This document shows positions 15,364 through 22,182 of a stretch of 64,000 bases of DNA, piece by piece. The stretch covers positions 62,001 to 126,000 of the forward strand of contig JAIYAU010000026.1 in NCBI GenBank assembly GCA_027488865.1, read 5' to 3'. This DNA comes from Cytophagaceae bacterium (lineage in GTDB: Bacteria > Bacteroidota > Bacteroidia > Cytophagales > UBA9547). The translations under genes and the position numbers were made by a program. The notes below the pieces were generated by a model. It was given only the letters and a program-made list of their open reading frames with translations, ran no database searches and had not been told where the DNA came from. Positions within the stretch are counted from its first letter, which is position 1, and each line of letters starts with the position of its first letter.

Positions 15364-16005
15364 TTAAAGGTCTAAGGGTAATTGTGAACTTTTAGGCGTC
15401 TCCTTCTTATGGAACTTCTCATAGACTCCAGGTATCAAAAACGGCTCAGTTGCACCAAACCTGCTCTTTATAACCGCCTTGCCTTGTTTCACATGTATCT
15501 TAATATCACACATGAACTCAATAGCTTGACAAGCCTTACCTTTTGGTTTGCCAGCTTCCTCCCAAGAAATGATGATAAAGGCTTTGTTTTTGTAAGTCTC
15601 TGTCATTTTCTTGTATTGTTCTACTGTCAAATTCATGTACTGTGCGCTATCTATCACCACAAATCTTGCACGGTTTCTTAGGAGCTTATCCATCATTTCG
15701 TCATAGTCATCACGATCACCAATGGTAAAGTTGGCACCTGCGTCAAGCATGCCTACATGTTTACACAAGTCCTGAAGGCTCTTGCTTTTGCCTTGTTCTA
15801 CACTATCAAAATATACTTTGCCATATAAGGAAAGTAGCTTTGCTAGTATCATAGCAAATGTGCTTTTGCCATTACCTGATGCACCGTAGATGAGGCAGGA
15901 GAAACCAACCTCCGCCTCTCCAATGATGTCTATCAGCTCTTGTTGAAATCCATATATCTTGAATTTCTTTTTCATCAGCGTGTCTACACTTACCGTTTCA
16001 CCCAT
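15364..16005 (-). CDS. RecA-fold ATPase, phage recombination/replication type
   Basis: Walker A Gly-Ala-Ser-Gly-Asn-Gly-Lys-Ser-Thr is at 41-49 and a Walker-B-like Phe-Val-Val-Ile-Asp-Ser at 115-120; the protein is 213 residues, near the size of a single RecA core. It resembles phage single-domain AAA/RecA proteins used in recombination (Sak4-like), though subfamily is uncertain. It overlaps the preceding gene by 8 bases, part of a chain of 4- to 8-base overlaps that suggests coupled translation. Confidence 0.6.
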   Translation of the reverse strand: MGETVSVDTLMKKKFKIYGFQQELIDIIGEAEVGFSCLIYGASGNGKSTFAMILAKLLSLYGKVYFDSVEQGKSKSLQDLCKHVGMLDAGANFTIGDRDDYDEMMDKLLRNRARFVVIDSAQYMNLTVEQYKKMTETYKNKAFIIISWEEAGKPKGKACQAIEFMCDIKIHVKQGKAVIKSRFGATEPFLIPGVYEKFHKKETPKSSQLPLDL

Positions 16006-16342
16006 TGTTCACCTCCTTGTCAATTACTCTGCTTATCATTTTATCAAAAGTATCCCTCAGTATCACTGTATGAGGTCGTATATTAAGCCTTAAAGGGTCA
16101 TGCCAGCTTTTATATATGCCTGCATTGATCTCATAAGTCTGGGAGGTTGGTAACTCAATGATTTGATCACGACGTTCCCATTGGTTCAACCACCAGTCCC
16201 AAAACAAACGGCTTTTGGTGATGTTACCTGTAGCCCACTCATCGCATCCCATCACCTCTTTTAAATAGATAATGGCATTCTCTGTCTTGAGCCAAAACAA
16301 ATCCTCCTCACTAATCCCCGTTAACTGCTGTAGGTTTTTCAT
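15998..16342 (-). CDS. hypothetical phage protein (114 aa)
   Basis: A Trp-rich protein (Trp-Asp-Trp-Trp-Leu-Asn-Gln-Trp near residue 48) of 114 residues. It overlaps the downstream ATPase gene by 8 bases and the upstream 108-residue gene by 4 (ATGA). Similar Trp-rich early proteins occur in Mu-like phages. Function unknown. Confidence 0.5.
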   Translation of the reverse strand: MKNLQQLTGISEEDLFWLKTENAIIYLKEVMGCDEWATGNITKSRLFWDWWLNQWERRDQIIELPTSQTYEINAGIYKSWHDPLRLNIRPHTVILRDTFDKMISRVIDKEVNNG

Positions 16343-16665
16343 ACCAGTTTACTTATCAGTTCTTTGTAAATAGTGTTTAAAATAGGCCTCACAATCACGT
16401 GTACGCCTCGATATTCCACATGCTCAAGGACAGGGTTTAGCACAAGCCAAAACAAAGCAGCTTCATTAGGCTTCAGTACCAAAACGAACCTGTCGGGCAT
16501 GTTTTGAAGCTTGATGTTAATGCTAGATATTACTCGCTGTAGTGACATGGCATTTACCTTCTCCTGTATGCTCTTTTTATCTGAATGAACCAATACAGTA
16601 TTTAGCAAATTGCCAATGGTCATCAATTCATTCACATCCCGAAGTGGAAACCTTAGGTTTTTCAT
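16339..16665 (-). CDS. hypothetical phage protein (108 aa)
   Basis: A 108-residue mixed alpha/beta protein, with strands such as Arg-Phe-Val-Leu-Val-Leu-Lys and Ala-Leu-Phe-Trp-Leu-Val-Leu. ATGA overlaps on both sides place it in the coupled early operon. No motif was recognised. Confidence 0.5.
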   Translation of the reverse strand: MKNLRFPLRDVNELMTIGNLLNTVLVHSDKKSIQEKVNAMSLQRVISSINIKLQNMPDRFVLVLKPNEAALFWLVLNPVLEHVEYRGVHVIVRPILNTIYKELISKLV

Positions 16666-16892
16666 AACTTTGTGTTGTAAAATTCCCTATACAATTCCTG
16701 CTCTTGGTTCACAAGCTTTAATATGTCAGCCTTTGGCGCAAGATTTTCCCTATAATGCTCTGGCATGTTTAGCGTGTTTTCCCAATAGCGTATGTCGTTA
16801 TTTATTAGTGCCTGCGTATTTGGGTGCAAGTTTTCGTCAGTAAGCTTCATCTTAAGCTCTGCTATTTTGTTTAGTATTTCTAAGTCATTCAT
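16662..16892 (-). CDS. small hypothetical phage protein (76 aa)
   Basis: A helical 76-residue protein with Leu-Glu-Ile-Leu-Asn-Lys-Ile-Ala-Glu-Leu at its start and a Leu-Val-Asn-Gln-Glu-Gln near its end. It begins 3 bases beyond the MuB-like stop. No family named. Confidence 0.5.
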   Translation of the reverse strand: MNDLEILNKIAELKMKLTDENLHPNTQALINNDIRYWENTLNMPEHYRENLAPKADILKLVNQEQELYREFYNTKL

Positions 16893-16894
16893 AA

Positions 16895-17866
16895 TTACAG
16901 TTCGTTAAATAGTGCGTGAAGGAATTGAGGAGTAAATATTTCGTCAATAGACTTTTCTGTATTATCCTCTCTGTTGATCTTAGAGGCCACAGCAGGTAAA
17001 TCCTTGAGGTATTCACTCAACATCTGATAATCGCTTACATTCTTGATAAACCAGTTCACAGAATCGGTATTGGTAATACCTGATTCTTTAAGGATATACA
17101 CCATATCCTTTTTGCTAATGGCATGGATTTTAACAATGTTAGTAAACAGCCTGCGCTTAGTCTGTTTGTATCCTGCCCTGCCTTTTTTAGCCCTTCTCTC
17201 AATCTCTTCAATGATATTGAGACCTGACACGATCAAACCACAACGGCCATAGCAGAAATCAACAATATCCCAAATGACTTTGAGCATAGATGAACGTGTA
17301 ATAACCTTTTCGGTCTCATCAATTATAAGTAGCCATCCCGGTGCGCTTGTAACCTTCGTGCGAATAGCCAATAGCTTGTTATAGTTGCCTTTTATACCCT
17401 CTTCTTTAATGTGAAGAGCTGCCATAATAAGGCTTAATAGCTCCTTTACACCCATAGTGTTGGTGCATTTGATATAAATAGTCTGTGGCTCATTATTACT
17501 TAAGTATTCAAGTCCATGAGTTTTACCAAGGCCACTTTCATCGCTATCCATTGTTACAATCTTGCGCTTAAGCCTTGCGCTTCCACCCACAGTTTGAATC
17601 TTATTGAAGTTCTCTGTCAACCAATGAAGCTCTACTAACTCGGCATTGTCATCATTCACAATGCTAAAGCCAATAGCATCAGCAATTTTTCTAAAAACTT
17701 CATCAGAGGGTATTTCAAGCTTACCATTTTTTAAATGACTGATGTAAGCCGTGCTTATGCTTGCTTTTTCCGATAGCTTGTTGCCCGATCTTTCAGGGCT
17801 TTCTACTGCGAGCCATTTTGTCATGGCATTGGCAATTTCCGTTTTGTTTTTGTTCGTCAGTTTCAT
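16895..17866 (-). CDS. MuB-like AAA+ transposition ATPase with N-terminal HTH
   Basis: MuB binds target DNA and stimulates the transposase. Here residues about 30-65 form a helix-turn-helix (Lys-Ala-Ser-Ile-Ser-Thr-Ala-Tyr-Ile-Ser-His-Leu), as in MuB N-domains. The AAA core shows a Walker A variant, Glu-Ser-Gly-Leu-Gly-Lys-Thr, at 110-116, and Walker B Leu-Leu-Ile-Ile-Asp-Glu at 179-184. A basic region with Arg-Arg-Ala-Lys-Lys follows. 323 residues is close to the usual size of 312. It lies directly downstream of the transposase gene in the operon (68 bases). The conclusion is firm. Confidence 0.85.
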   Translation of the reverse strand: MKLTNKNKTEIANAMTKWLAVESPERSGNKLSEKASISTAYISHLKNGKLEIPSDEVFRKIADAIGFSIVNDDNAELVELHWLTENFNKIQTVGGSARLKRKIVTMDSDESGLGKTHGLEYLSNNEPQTIYIKCTNTMGVKELLSLIMAALHIKEEGIKGNYNKLLAIRTKVTSAPGWLLIIDETEKVITRSSMLKVIWDIVDFCYGRCGLIVSGLNIIEEIERRAKKGRAGYKQTKRRLFTNIVKIHAISKKDMVYILKESGITNTDSVNWFIKNVSDYQMLSEYLKDLPAVASKINREDNTEKSIDEIFTPQFLHALFNEL

Positions 17867-17934
17867 AACTTTGAGTTCTAATTATTGCTTATTACTGTTT
17901 TAAAGGCCTCCCCCCATAGGAGGCTTTTTCTTTA

Positions 17935-20100
17935 TCACCACCTAGAATATTTCCTAGCTGGCTCTTCAGGTATTTCTACCAATTCCTTTTCTTGTATTAT
18001 GTCTGTTTTATTGACCTCAAAACGTGCCTGCTTAAGCTCTTTAGATAGCTGTTTTTGCTCCTTATTGACCCTCTTTTCTGCTATTCGTTCAGGTTTTAGT
18101 TCGCTGTTTGTCATTGCGATTCTACTCTCGGCCTCTTGCATCAAGTCTTTTTCAGTATAGCCAGCAGATATGATGCTTTCAGCCTCCTCGATAGTCATGG
18201 TAACTACAGGCCTGATCTCTTCACCCATTTTCTGCACAAAGGCATCAAAGGCAGATACCCTTTTTTGCTGATGTCCTAGCTTGTGTCCGTCTAATTCTGT
18301 TTGTTCAGCCTTGGCAGCTTGTGGCCTCACCTGATCCACATTAATGCACTCACATAAGAAGCTGTCAAGAGCAGTGTTATTTATCTCTTTGAAGTTGTAA
18401 ATGAAAATACTGTTGATGGTATGAGAGGGAAGGAAATAAGCCCTTATGCGCCAACCATTTTCCAAATGGCTCACTATCTGTTCATAGGCTGGCACCTCAA
18501 ACTGATACTTTACCCCCTCATATTCCATATTTACAAATCCTCTATCAATGCTTTCTAGTCTGTATTCACCTGCTATCTTGGCAAGTTCACGAGGACTTAG
18601 TTGCACACATTCTGGGTTCACATTGCCGTTAAGCATTTCTAACCTAGTCCTGCCTTTGCTCCATTTTGGGGCAGTGTTATTCCACTTGGCAATTTTCTCC
18701 TCGTATAGAGAAACCATCTGGCTAAATGTATAGCCCACTTCAATAACATCTGGGTTCTTTTTGCCTGATTGCTTTTTGCTCTGGTTGTTTGTACCTTGAT
18801 AGCCTCTTACCTCTCTTAAGCACTCTTTTTCAAATTCGCCAATCAATCTTTCAGCGTACTTGCTTTGTGGATTATAAGGTTGGCAAAAGGAAACGTACTT
18901 ATATAGCTGCTTTAGATCACTTTCAAAGCTTCTACCAAAGTTATCCAACTGGTTTTCCATTGGGATAAGCCCGTTGGTTTGCAACAAAAGGTTGTTAAAT
19001 GCCTCTTGCATTACACTTTTATTCTCTTCTTTATCGTAAGCCACACCCACAATAGCTTCACTGTTTACATCAAATATGAGGTAAGCTACAGCCCTTTTAT
19101 AGGTCAATTTATTGTTGATAATCAACCTAAAAGGCATCGTTTGACCATCTGACGAGGTCATTGAGTAGCTAAAGCGAGGCTTTAAACGGCTTATGTAAGG
19201 CCTGTATCGGTCATTATGGTACTTGCTGCCGTCCCTAAACTTGCTGGTAATTATTTTTATTTCAGGTTCATTAAAGAAGTTTGTAACCGTCCTTGGGTGT
19301 ACTTGAGGCAGTAAAGAGATGTTTATTTCACCTTCAGTAAGCACTTCGCCTGTTTCAGGGTCTACCATTCTTTTAATACCAGTCCTGATGGCTTCATACT
19401 CATTATACACCTGTTCATAAAGCAGCTTTATACCTGTGTATTTATTCACGTAAAGGATCAGCAATGTCTTTTCAAAATCCTCGTTTGTCTTTTTAGCATT
19501 CTGCTTACCAAACTTGTCAGATATCACGCTCTCAAGTGCATGATCTCTGCTTTCCTTTCCTTTTAGAGCTTCGTTAAATGGTTTTAAAAGCCTTTTAAAC
19601 ACTTGTAAATTTTTAACTTTCCAAGTTCTAAAGCCATATTCGACTGCTTCCTTATTGATTAGGTTTATGGCAGTCTCGTAGAAATCATCTGTGCCAGCAA
19701 ACCCCTTTGCCCTTGCCTCGCTTGGGCGCATCTTAGCGCAGTACGTCAGCCAACAGGCTATCCGTGCATATTCGTGCGCAAGGTCAAGGGCTTTGGGGTT
19801 TGTGTTGTACCAGTTCAATGTTTTAATGTCTGTTTGTACCTCTCTTTTTATGCTTTCAAGCCCTAACCGAGCTATCAATTCTTGTTTTGTTGGTATCCCA
19901 TACTTCTTTATAGTCGCATCTGGGATGGTGTCGTAGTTTATAAGTCTAAGACTTTTATTTTTAGGGTCTATTATGTGACTCCAGCTGTTAGAAATACCTT
20001 CTCTGTTCCTCTGTAAAGATGTCCACACAGTAAATTGAGGGACACCGTAGTTATAAAGGTCAGAGGCCTCTAGGTATAGTATGTTAGGAATGTACTCCAA
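17935..20100 (-). CDS. MuA-like DDE transposase
   Basis: The 721-residue length, rve-fold core and C-terminal part match MuA. The catalytic triad is read as Asp318 (Ser-Ser-Asp-Gly-Gln), Asp386 (Leu-Asp-Asn-Phe-Gly-Arg) and Glu417 (Ser-Lys-Tyr-Ala-Glu-Arg, the Ala-Lys-Pro-Val-Glu-Arg equivalent of Mu). The rve domain is roughly 300-440, followed by a beta-barrel region (about 490-590) and a basic coiled-coil C-terminus. The start codon is TTG at 20100, two bases after the upstream stop. The enzyme joins phage ends to target DNA. Confidence 0.9.
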   Translation of the reverse strand: MEYIPNILYLEASDLYNYGVPQFTVWTSLQRNREGISNSWSHIIDPKNKSLRLINYDTIPDATIKKYGIPTKQELIARLGLESIKREVQTDIKTLNWYNTNPKALDLAHEYARIACWLTYCAKMRPSEARAKGFAGTDDFYETAINLINKEAVEYGFRTWKVKNLQVFKRLLKPFNEALKGKESRDHALESVISDKFGKQNAKKTNEDFEKTLLILYVNKYTGIKLLYEQVYNEYEAIRTGIKRMVDPETGEVLTEGEINISLLPQVHPRTVTNFFNEPEIKIITSKFRDGSKYHNDRYRPYISRLKPRFSYSMTSSDGQTMPFRLIINNKLTYKRAVAYLIFDVNSEAIVGVAYDKEENKSVMQEAFNNLLLQTNGLIPMENQLDNFGRSFESDLKQLYKYVSFCQPYNPQSKYAERLIGEFEKECLREVRGYQGTNNQSKKQSGKKNPDVIEVGYTFSQMVSLYEEKIAKWNNTAPKWSKGRTRLEMLNGNVNPECVQLSPRELAKIAGEYRLESIDRGFVNMEYEGVKYQFEVPAYEQIVSHLENGWRIRAYFLPSHTINSIFIYNFKEINNTALDSFLCECINVDQVRPQAAKAEQTELDGHKLGHQQKRVSAFDAFVQKMGEEIRPVVTMTIEEAESIISAGYTEKDLMQEAESRIAMTNSELKPERIAEKRVNKEQKQLSKELKQARFEVNKTDIIQEKELVEIPEEPARKYSRW

Positions 20101-20101
20101 G

Positions 20102-20320
20102 CTATTTTAAACCTTTGCAGTGTTCTATAAATGCTTTATTTTGTTCGCTTCTGTAGGTTAAAGCCTTCTTTATTGCCTCGCATAAAGCAGTTTGCCTTTT
20201 ACCAAGTTTGTTTCTTTGAACCAAGCGAACCGTAATGTCACTACATCCTATTTCTTTTGCTATCAAATAGCTATCGCTATTCATTAGTAGTAAATCATCT
20301 GTTATACTTTCGACTTTCAT
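20102..20320 (-). CDS. small protein in the Ner position (72 aa)
   Basis: First gene of the leftward early operon, immediately upstream of the transposase. Seventy-two residues include Asp-Ser-Tyr-Leu-Ile-Ala-Lys-Glu-Ile-Gly-Cys-Ser-Asp-Ile-Thr-Val-Arg, a plausible helix-turn-helix (15-35), followed by a basic helix. In Mu the Ner regulator holds this place. The match is by position and HTH-like pattern, not by a proven family. Confidence 0.55.
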   Translation of the reverse strand: MKVESITDDLLLMNSDSYLIAKEIGCSDITVRLVQRNKLGKRQTALCEAIKKALTYRSEQNKAFIEHCKGLK

Positions 20321-20342
20321 TATTTTTGTTTTACTTTGTAAT

Positions 20343-20372
20343 ACAAATGTACAGTAATACTTACATATTTGT
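20343..20372. promoter_or_regulatory. candidate repressor operator (imperfect inverted repeat)
   Basis: ACAAATGTA (20343-20351) faces TACATATTTGT (20362-20372), an inverted repeat with a 2-base indel, and GTAATAC occurs twice in direct orientation (20338-20344 and 20354-20360). It covers the early promoter and lies between the divergent repressor and Ner-position genes, as expected for the S24 repressor's operator. Confidence 0.5.
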
Positions 20373-20375
20373 CAA
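20344..20375 (-). promoter_or_regulatory. early promoter for the leftward operon
   Basis: On the minus strand TACATTTG (20351-20344) matches the Bacteroidetes -7 element TAnnTTTG, and TTG at 20375-20373 sits 21 bases upstream as the -33 box. It would start transcription around 20337-20340, just upstream of the 20320 start codon. It overlaps the inverted repeat at 20343-20372. Confidence 0.6.
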
Positions 20376-20400
20376 GTAGATTTAACATTATTTTATAAAA

Positions 20401-21276
20401 TTGTTTAGTAAAACTAACATTGGCCAAAGGATAAAGGATTTAAGAGTGGCTAAAAAGCTCACTCAGGAGGCTTTTTGCCAATTTCTTGACATTACCAGAA
20501 GTGGTTTATCTCAAATAGAGAGTGGACAAATTGGTCCTTCGTTAGAATTACTTAACAAGATTGTAGATGAGTTTAATGTTAGTTTTGACTGGATTATAGC
20601 AGGAATTAATGTACAGGCCGATGTACAGGCCAATGTACAGGCATTGACCTTAAATGAGCCTCAAGCTCAGTATGGTCTTAAAGTATTTGACCCAATCATA
20701 ATTACAGTAGATACTAAAGGAAATGAGCTAATCCCATTTGTAAATATAAAATCAAGGGCAGGCTACCTTCTTGGGTATTCACAACCCGAATATATAGCCA
20801 CATTGCCACATTATAGCCTACCTGGGCTGCAATATGGCAGGTTTTGTGCGTTCCAAATAGACGGTTTTAGTATGTTTAAAGAGGATATAAGCGAAGGTTT
20901 AAGGCCTGATGACTGGATTATTTGTCAAAGCGTTGATAATATCACAGATGTAAAGGATAACCGAGTTTATACCATCGTATCACACGATGAGGGAATCATT
21001 ACTAAAAGGGTTTTAAATCGTTTTAAAAACACAGAAGACCCCAAACTAATCTGCATGTCCGACAACAAAAACGGCAATTATGAACACATAATATTGAAAC
21101 CAGAGCAAATACAGCAGGTTTGGGAGTTTAAACTACATTTAAATAGGTACCTACCAAACCCAGGAGACCTATATGATAAGATCACTCAAATTCAAGGAGA
21201 CTATATAATGATGAACGAGCATTTGAGGTACCTACAGGCCGAATTTGACCAAATTAAGAGTCAACTGAATAAATAA
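20401..21276 (+). CDS. S24-type phage repressor (HTH plus LexA/CI-like self-cleaving domain)
   Basis: An XRE-type helix-turn-helix covers about residues 8-62. A Gln/Ala/Val-rich linker follows, with 12-base tandem repeats. The S24 domain has a candidate Ala-Gly cleavage site (Ala120-Gly121, in Lys-Ser-Arg-Ala-Gly-Tyr), catalytic Ser157 (Gly-Phe-Ser-Met) and Lys202 (Ile-Ile-Thr-Lys-Arg-Val). The start is TTG at 20401. Divergent from the early operon with an 80-base control region, it is expected to maintain lysogeny and be cleaved on SOS induction. The final 60 residues are extra and coiled-coil-like (Gln/Leu-rich). Confidence 0.85.
   Translation: MFSKTNIGQRIKDLRVAKKLTQEAFCQFLDITRSGLSQIESGQIGPSLELLNKIVDEFNVSFDWIIAGINVQADVQANVQALTLNEPQAQYGLKVFDPIIITVDTKGNELIPFVNIKSRAGYLLGYSQPEYIATLPHYSLPGLQYGRFCAFQIDGFSMFKEDISEGLRPDDWIICQSVDNITDVKDNRVYTIVSHDEGIITKRVLNRFKNTEDPKLICMSDNKNGNYEHIILKPEQIQQVWEFKLHLNRYLPNPGDLYDKITQIQGDYIMMNEHLRYLQAEFDQIKSQLNK
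20608..20643 (+). repeat. three 12-base tandem repeats in the repressor linker
   Basis: AATGTACAGGCC at 20608-20619 is followed by GATGTACAGGCC (20620-20631) and AATGTACAGGCA (20632-20643), in frame, encoding Asn/Asp-Val-Gln-Ala units between the HTH and S24 domains. Slippage-type expansion of a flexible linker is likely. The TGTAC core also occurs near the operators. Confidence 0.7.
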
Positions 21277-21308
21277 ACCTAAAATGGTAAATTAGTGATG
21301 CTATTAAC

Positions 21309-21382
21309 GTTTAAACCAACCCTTTTAAATAAAAAATGTACATTTGAATTTTCCTGTACTTATGGTTTAAAAACCCTTAAAA
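21309..21382. repeat. candidate transposase-end binding repeats
   Basis: GTTTAAACCAACCCTTTTAAA (21309-21329) and GTTTAAAAACCCTTAAAA (21365-21382) are direct, allowing a short gap, and stand 56 bases apart between repressor and prophage end. A palindrome AAATGTACATTT is at 21334-21345. Mu ends carry several such transposase sites; the assignment is inference. Confidence 0.35.
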
Positions 21383-21392
21383 GTGCCTTGTT

Positions 21393-21413
21393 GTGCAAAT
21401 TTTGCGCTTTTTT
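21393..21413 (+). terminator. probable terminator of the repressor gene
   Basis: GTGCA (21393-21397) pairs with TGCGC (21403-21407), with a 5-base loop and one G-U pair, followed by TTTTTT (21408-21413). The stem is short, so confidence is moderate. Confidence 0.4.
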
Positions 21414-21470
21414 CTCTCTTACTACTCTTTTAATAATATATACCTTTCATTATTCCCCCCTTATATAGCA

Positions 21471-21589
21471 GGACTTATTTCAAAAAATGGATAGACGGAT
21501 ATACTGGCGATTGTCTAGGAGCAGTAGAGCAATTTGGTGAGTTGATTACTATTTTAACCTTCCTGATATTATGGAAATTTATCTCATAA
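21471..21589 (+). pseudogene. cobS: 3' remnant of cobS (adenosylcobinamide-GDP ribazoletransferase), interrupted by the prophage
   Basis: About 39 codons in one frame encode a CobS C-terminus: Tyr-Phe-Lys-Lys, then Asp-Gly-Tyr-Thr-Gly-Asp-Cys-Leu-Gly-Ala-Val, a Glu-Gln and a final hydrophobic helix ending Lys-Phe-Ile-Ser, with TAA at 21587-21589. Gly-Tyr-Thr-Gly-Asp-Cys-Leu-Gly-Ala is a diagnostic end motif. The stop overlaps the cobC start (21571) by 19 bases. The rest of cobS should lie beyond the left prophage end. Insertion should disrupt the last nucleotide-loop step of cobalamin synthesis unless the phage is excised precisely. Confidence 0.85.
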
Positions 21590-22182
21590 GGCATACACCC
21601 ACGCTGGCTTCAAAAGGGCTTTGTTATGGTCACACAGATGTGGAACTAGCGGAACCTTTTATTCCAAAATTTGAAAGTATTCAAAAAACCCTAAACCACA
21701 CTAATTTTGAAATTTATTCAAGTCCTTTAGTTCGCTGCAAAAAATTGGCTGATTATCTTTCAAATGGAAATAATGTAATTGTATCTAACAGTTTAATGGA
21801 AATCAATTTTGGGGATTGGGAAAACCAATTGTGGAATACTATTCCTTATGAAGTTACCCAATCATGGATGAATGATTTTGTAAATATCGCTCCTCCTAAC
21901 GGCGAAAGTTTGACCGACTTGTATGAACGTATTAATGATTTTATAGAATATGAGTTGATAAATAAAGAACACCCTAACCCAATATATGTGGTTACTCATG
22001 CTGGGGTAATTCGATGTTTTATTTGTTATATACTGAATATTCCTTTGGCAAATGCTTTTAAGATACAAATCGATTTTTCCTCCATTTCTAAAATTAATTT
22101 GTTTAAAAACAAGGATTATAACCTCTTGAGCTACTTGAACAAGGAGGCTCAACTAACTAAGACAACAACTGATAGATTATAG
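21571..22182 (+). CDS. cobC: alpha-ribazole phosphatase, histidine phosphatase family
   Basis: The N-terminal Arg-His-Thr of histidine phosphatases is at residues 7-9, the second active-site His is in Val-Thr-His-Ala-Gly-Val around 143, and a Gly-Asp-Trp-Glu motif around 77-81 fits CobC. It would remove a phosphate from alpha-ribazole-5'-phosphate in cobalamin nucleotide-loop assembly. Its overlap with the cobS remnant is typical of a cob operon and supports cobC rather than a generic phosphatase. The 3' end overlaps feoB convergently by 26 bases. Expression now depends on transcription passing from the prophage, since the native operon is broken. Confidence 0.82.
   Translation: MEIYLIRHTPTLASKGLCYGHTDVELAEPFIPKFESIQKTLNHTNFEIYSSPLVRCKKLADYLSNGNNVIVSNSLMEINFGDWENQLWNTIPYEVTQSWMNDFVNIAPPNGESLTDLYERINDFIEYELINKEHPNPIYVVTHAGVIRCFICYILNIPLANAFKIQIDFSSISKINLFKNKDYNLLSYLNKEAQLTKTTTDRL

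Larger units (their letters stand above)
1..21470. mobile_element. Mu-like transposable prophage (one arm; continues left of window)
   Basis: The segment carries the hallmark Mu-type set: a DDE transposase with a MuB-like ATPase beside it, GemA (gp16), terminase/portal/MuF proteins of the gp27-gp30 type, a gpG-like protein, and a divergent S24-type repressor at the outer edge. The right boundary is placed at 21470 because adenosylcobinamide-GDP ribazoletransferase (cobS) coding sequence resumes just after it, and the dinucleotide CA at 21469-21470 fits a Mu-type terminus. The other boundary is outside the window. Late genes are on the plus strand and early genes on the minus strand, converging near 8270. 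Capsid, protease, tail sheath, tube and baseplate genes are absent here and are expected to the left. The exact end is inferred and could be off by a few bases. Confidence 0.9.

Noticed and set aside
20608-20643. CRISPR-like repeat
   Set aside because: The units are only 12 bases, contiguous, in frame and inside a protein gene; no spacers exist.
21471-21475. GGACT as a proven 5-base target duplication
   Set aside because: It fits a CA terminus, but the other end is out of view and the bases do not match the usual Mu target preference, so it is only a candidate.
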